DNA of 16,483 nucleotides from Burkholderiaceae bacterium (GTDB taxonomy: Bacteria; Pseudomonadota; Gammaproteobacteria; Burkholderiales; Burkholderiaceae), in the NCBI GenBank assembly GCA_017998575.1, contig JAGOCV010000051.1, positions 1 to 16,483 of the forward strand, in the 5' to 3' direction. The translations under genes and the position numbers were made by a program. The notes under the pieces are model-generated. The model did not search any database. It saw only the letters and a program-made list of their open reading frames with translations, and had not been told where the DNA came from. Shown here one piece after another: positions 15,771-16,483 of this stretch; position 1 is the stretch's first letter; each line of letters begins with the position of its first letter.

Positions 15771-16483
15771 GACGCGCGCACCAGGAGGGTGTCGCACGGC
15801 AGCCAGTCGAGCATGCGCTCGGCCGTGCTGCCCAGCAGGGTGCCGAGCAGGCCGCTGCGTCCGCGGCTGCCGATCACCACCAGATCGGACCCGTGCTCGC
15901 GCACGTGTCGTGTGAGGGCGCCCTCCAGCGAGCCGGTCTGCACGCGCGTGCTCACGCGAAGCGTGCCGGGCAGGCCGATCCCGGCCACGAAGCGCGCGAA
16001 TTCCTCGTGCGCCCCTTCACTGGCGGCCGAGTGGCGCGCGCTGGCGTCATCGCCGTGCCGGTCGGATGGCAATGGATTTCCGCTGGCATGGAACAGCAGC
16101 AGCTCCTGCGCCGGAAAAAGCCGGGCGGCAGTGCGCACGGCGTGCGCCGAGGCGGGCGAGAAATCCGTCGCCACCACGATGCGGCCATAGGCGGCGCGGC
16201 AGCGTTCGCGCACCACCAGCAGCGGTTCGGGCGAGAGCCGCGCCAGCCGCTCGGCGGTCGAGCCCAGCAGGAAGCGGCCCAGCGCCTCGTTGCGTGCCAC
16301 GCCAGCCACCAGCAGGCCGCAGCCCTGCTCGCGAGCCACGTCGCATGCGATGCGGGCCACATCGCCCGGCGGCGCCACCTGCACCGACAGATCCGGCGGG
16401 GGCGGCGCGATGTCGAGCAACAACTGGCGCCGCGCGACGACGGCCGCGTCGTCCTGGCCTTCGCGCGCAGCCCAGGCCAGCAC
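15767..16483 (-). CDS. Tandem universal stress protein (UspA), 5' partial
   Basis: At least 238 residues with two Usp domains; the frame stays open to the window edge, so the start lies beyond 16483 (the GTG there is probably internal). The first visible domain lacks its N-terminal strand and ends ...GSTAERLARLSPEPLLVV. The second starts at YGRIVVATDFSPASAHAV (about residue 98) and ends VVIGSRGRSGLLGTLLGSTAERMLDWLPCDTLLV. That stretch matches the ATP-binding pattern G-2x-G-9x-G-S of nucleotide-binding Usp proteins. In the first domain the same place reads GVAR...GS, with Arg in place of the second Gly, so ATP binding may be confined to the second half. Usp proteins act in the cytosol during stress and growth arrest (established); the specific role is unknown. 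The stop (TAA) overlaps the glycosyltransferase stop (TAG) in the opposite direction, with no terminator between. Confidence 0.93.
   Translation of the reverse strand: MLAWAAREGQDDAAVVARRQLLLDIAPPPPDLSVQVAPPGDVARIACDVAREQGCGLLVAGVARNEALGRFLLGSTAERLARLSPEPLLVVRERCRAAYGRIVVATDFSPASAHAVRTAARLFPAQELLLFHASGNPLPSDRHGDDASARHSAASEGAHEEFARFVAGIGLPGTLRVSTRVQTGSLEGALTRHVREHGSDLVVIGSRGRSGLLGTLLGSTAERMLDWLPCDTLLVRAS

Overview
The window is high-GC DNA (about 68-70 % by hand count in the metabolic genes) from what looks like a betaproteobacterium of the order Burkholderiales, most likely Comamonadaceae (Acidovorax, Paracidovorax or Xylophilus type). This rests on base composition, the 'ACAGGAGA' type ribosome binding sites, the style of the fatty-acid genes, and a HrpX/HrpB-type promoter (PIP box) that points to a plant-associated lineage with an Hrp type III secretion system. 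The genus is an inference.

Region 1 (1-11559) is a dense + strand run of eleven genes with gaps of 74 bp or less: a multifunctional enoyl-CoA hydratase / 3-hydroxyacyl-CoA dehydrogenase (5' end outside the window), a membrane-anchored M20 peptidase of the CPS1/PM20D1 type, a thiolase, an acyl-CoA dehydrogenase with a C-terminal extension, a 68-residue two-helix membrane protein coupled to it, an SDR, a PaaI-like hotdog thioesterase, a CurA-like NADPH oxidoreductase, an AidB-family acyl-CoA dehydrogenase, and a glutathione transferase with an unassigned C-terminal domain. Together they give all steps of a beta-oxidation cycle (dehydrogenation, hydration, second oxidation, thiolysis) plus CoA-ester release and reduction steps. 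The acid or lipid used cannot be read from the sequence.

Region 2 (11560-14066) is different. A 146-bp gap carries a perfect PIP box (TTCGC-N15-TTCGC) followed after 31 nt by a YANNNT -10 box (CACACT). Behind it lies a 786-residue protein of unknown family with lower GC, no signal peptide, and a Thr/Pro/Gln-rich N-terminus without leucine for 55 residues. I read it as a candidate type III secreted effector in a metabolic neighbourhood. It is the most notable item here.

Region 3 (14063-16483) returns to high GC: a second SDR whose only available start is a TTG overlapping the effector stop codon, a GT32-type (OCH1-like, DXD) glycosyltransferase, and, converging on it with a 4-bp overlap, a tandem UspA stress protein that runs off the window end.

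No rRNA, tRNA, CRISPR array, IS element or integrase is visible. No gap without a gene exceeds 146 bp. The very long reverse-strand reading frames are shadows of GC-rich codon usage.
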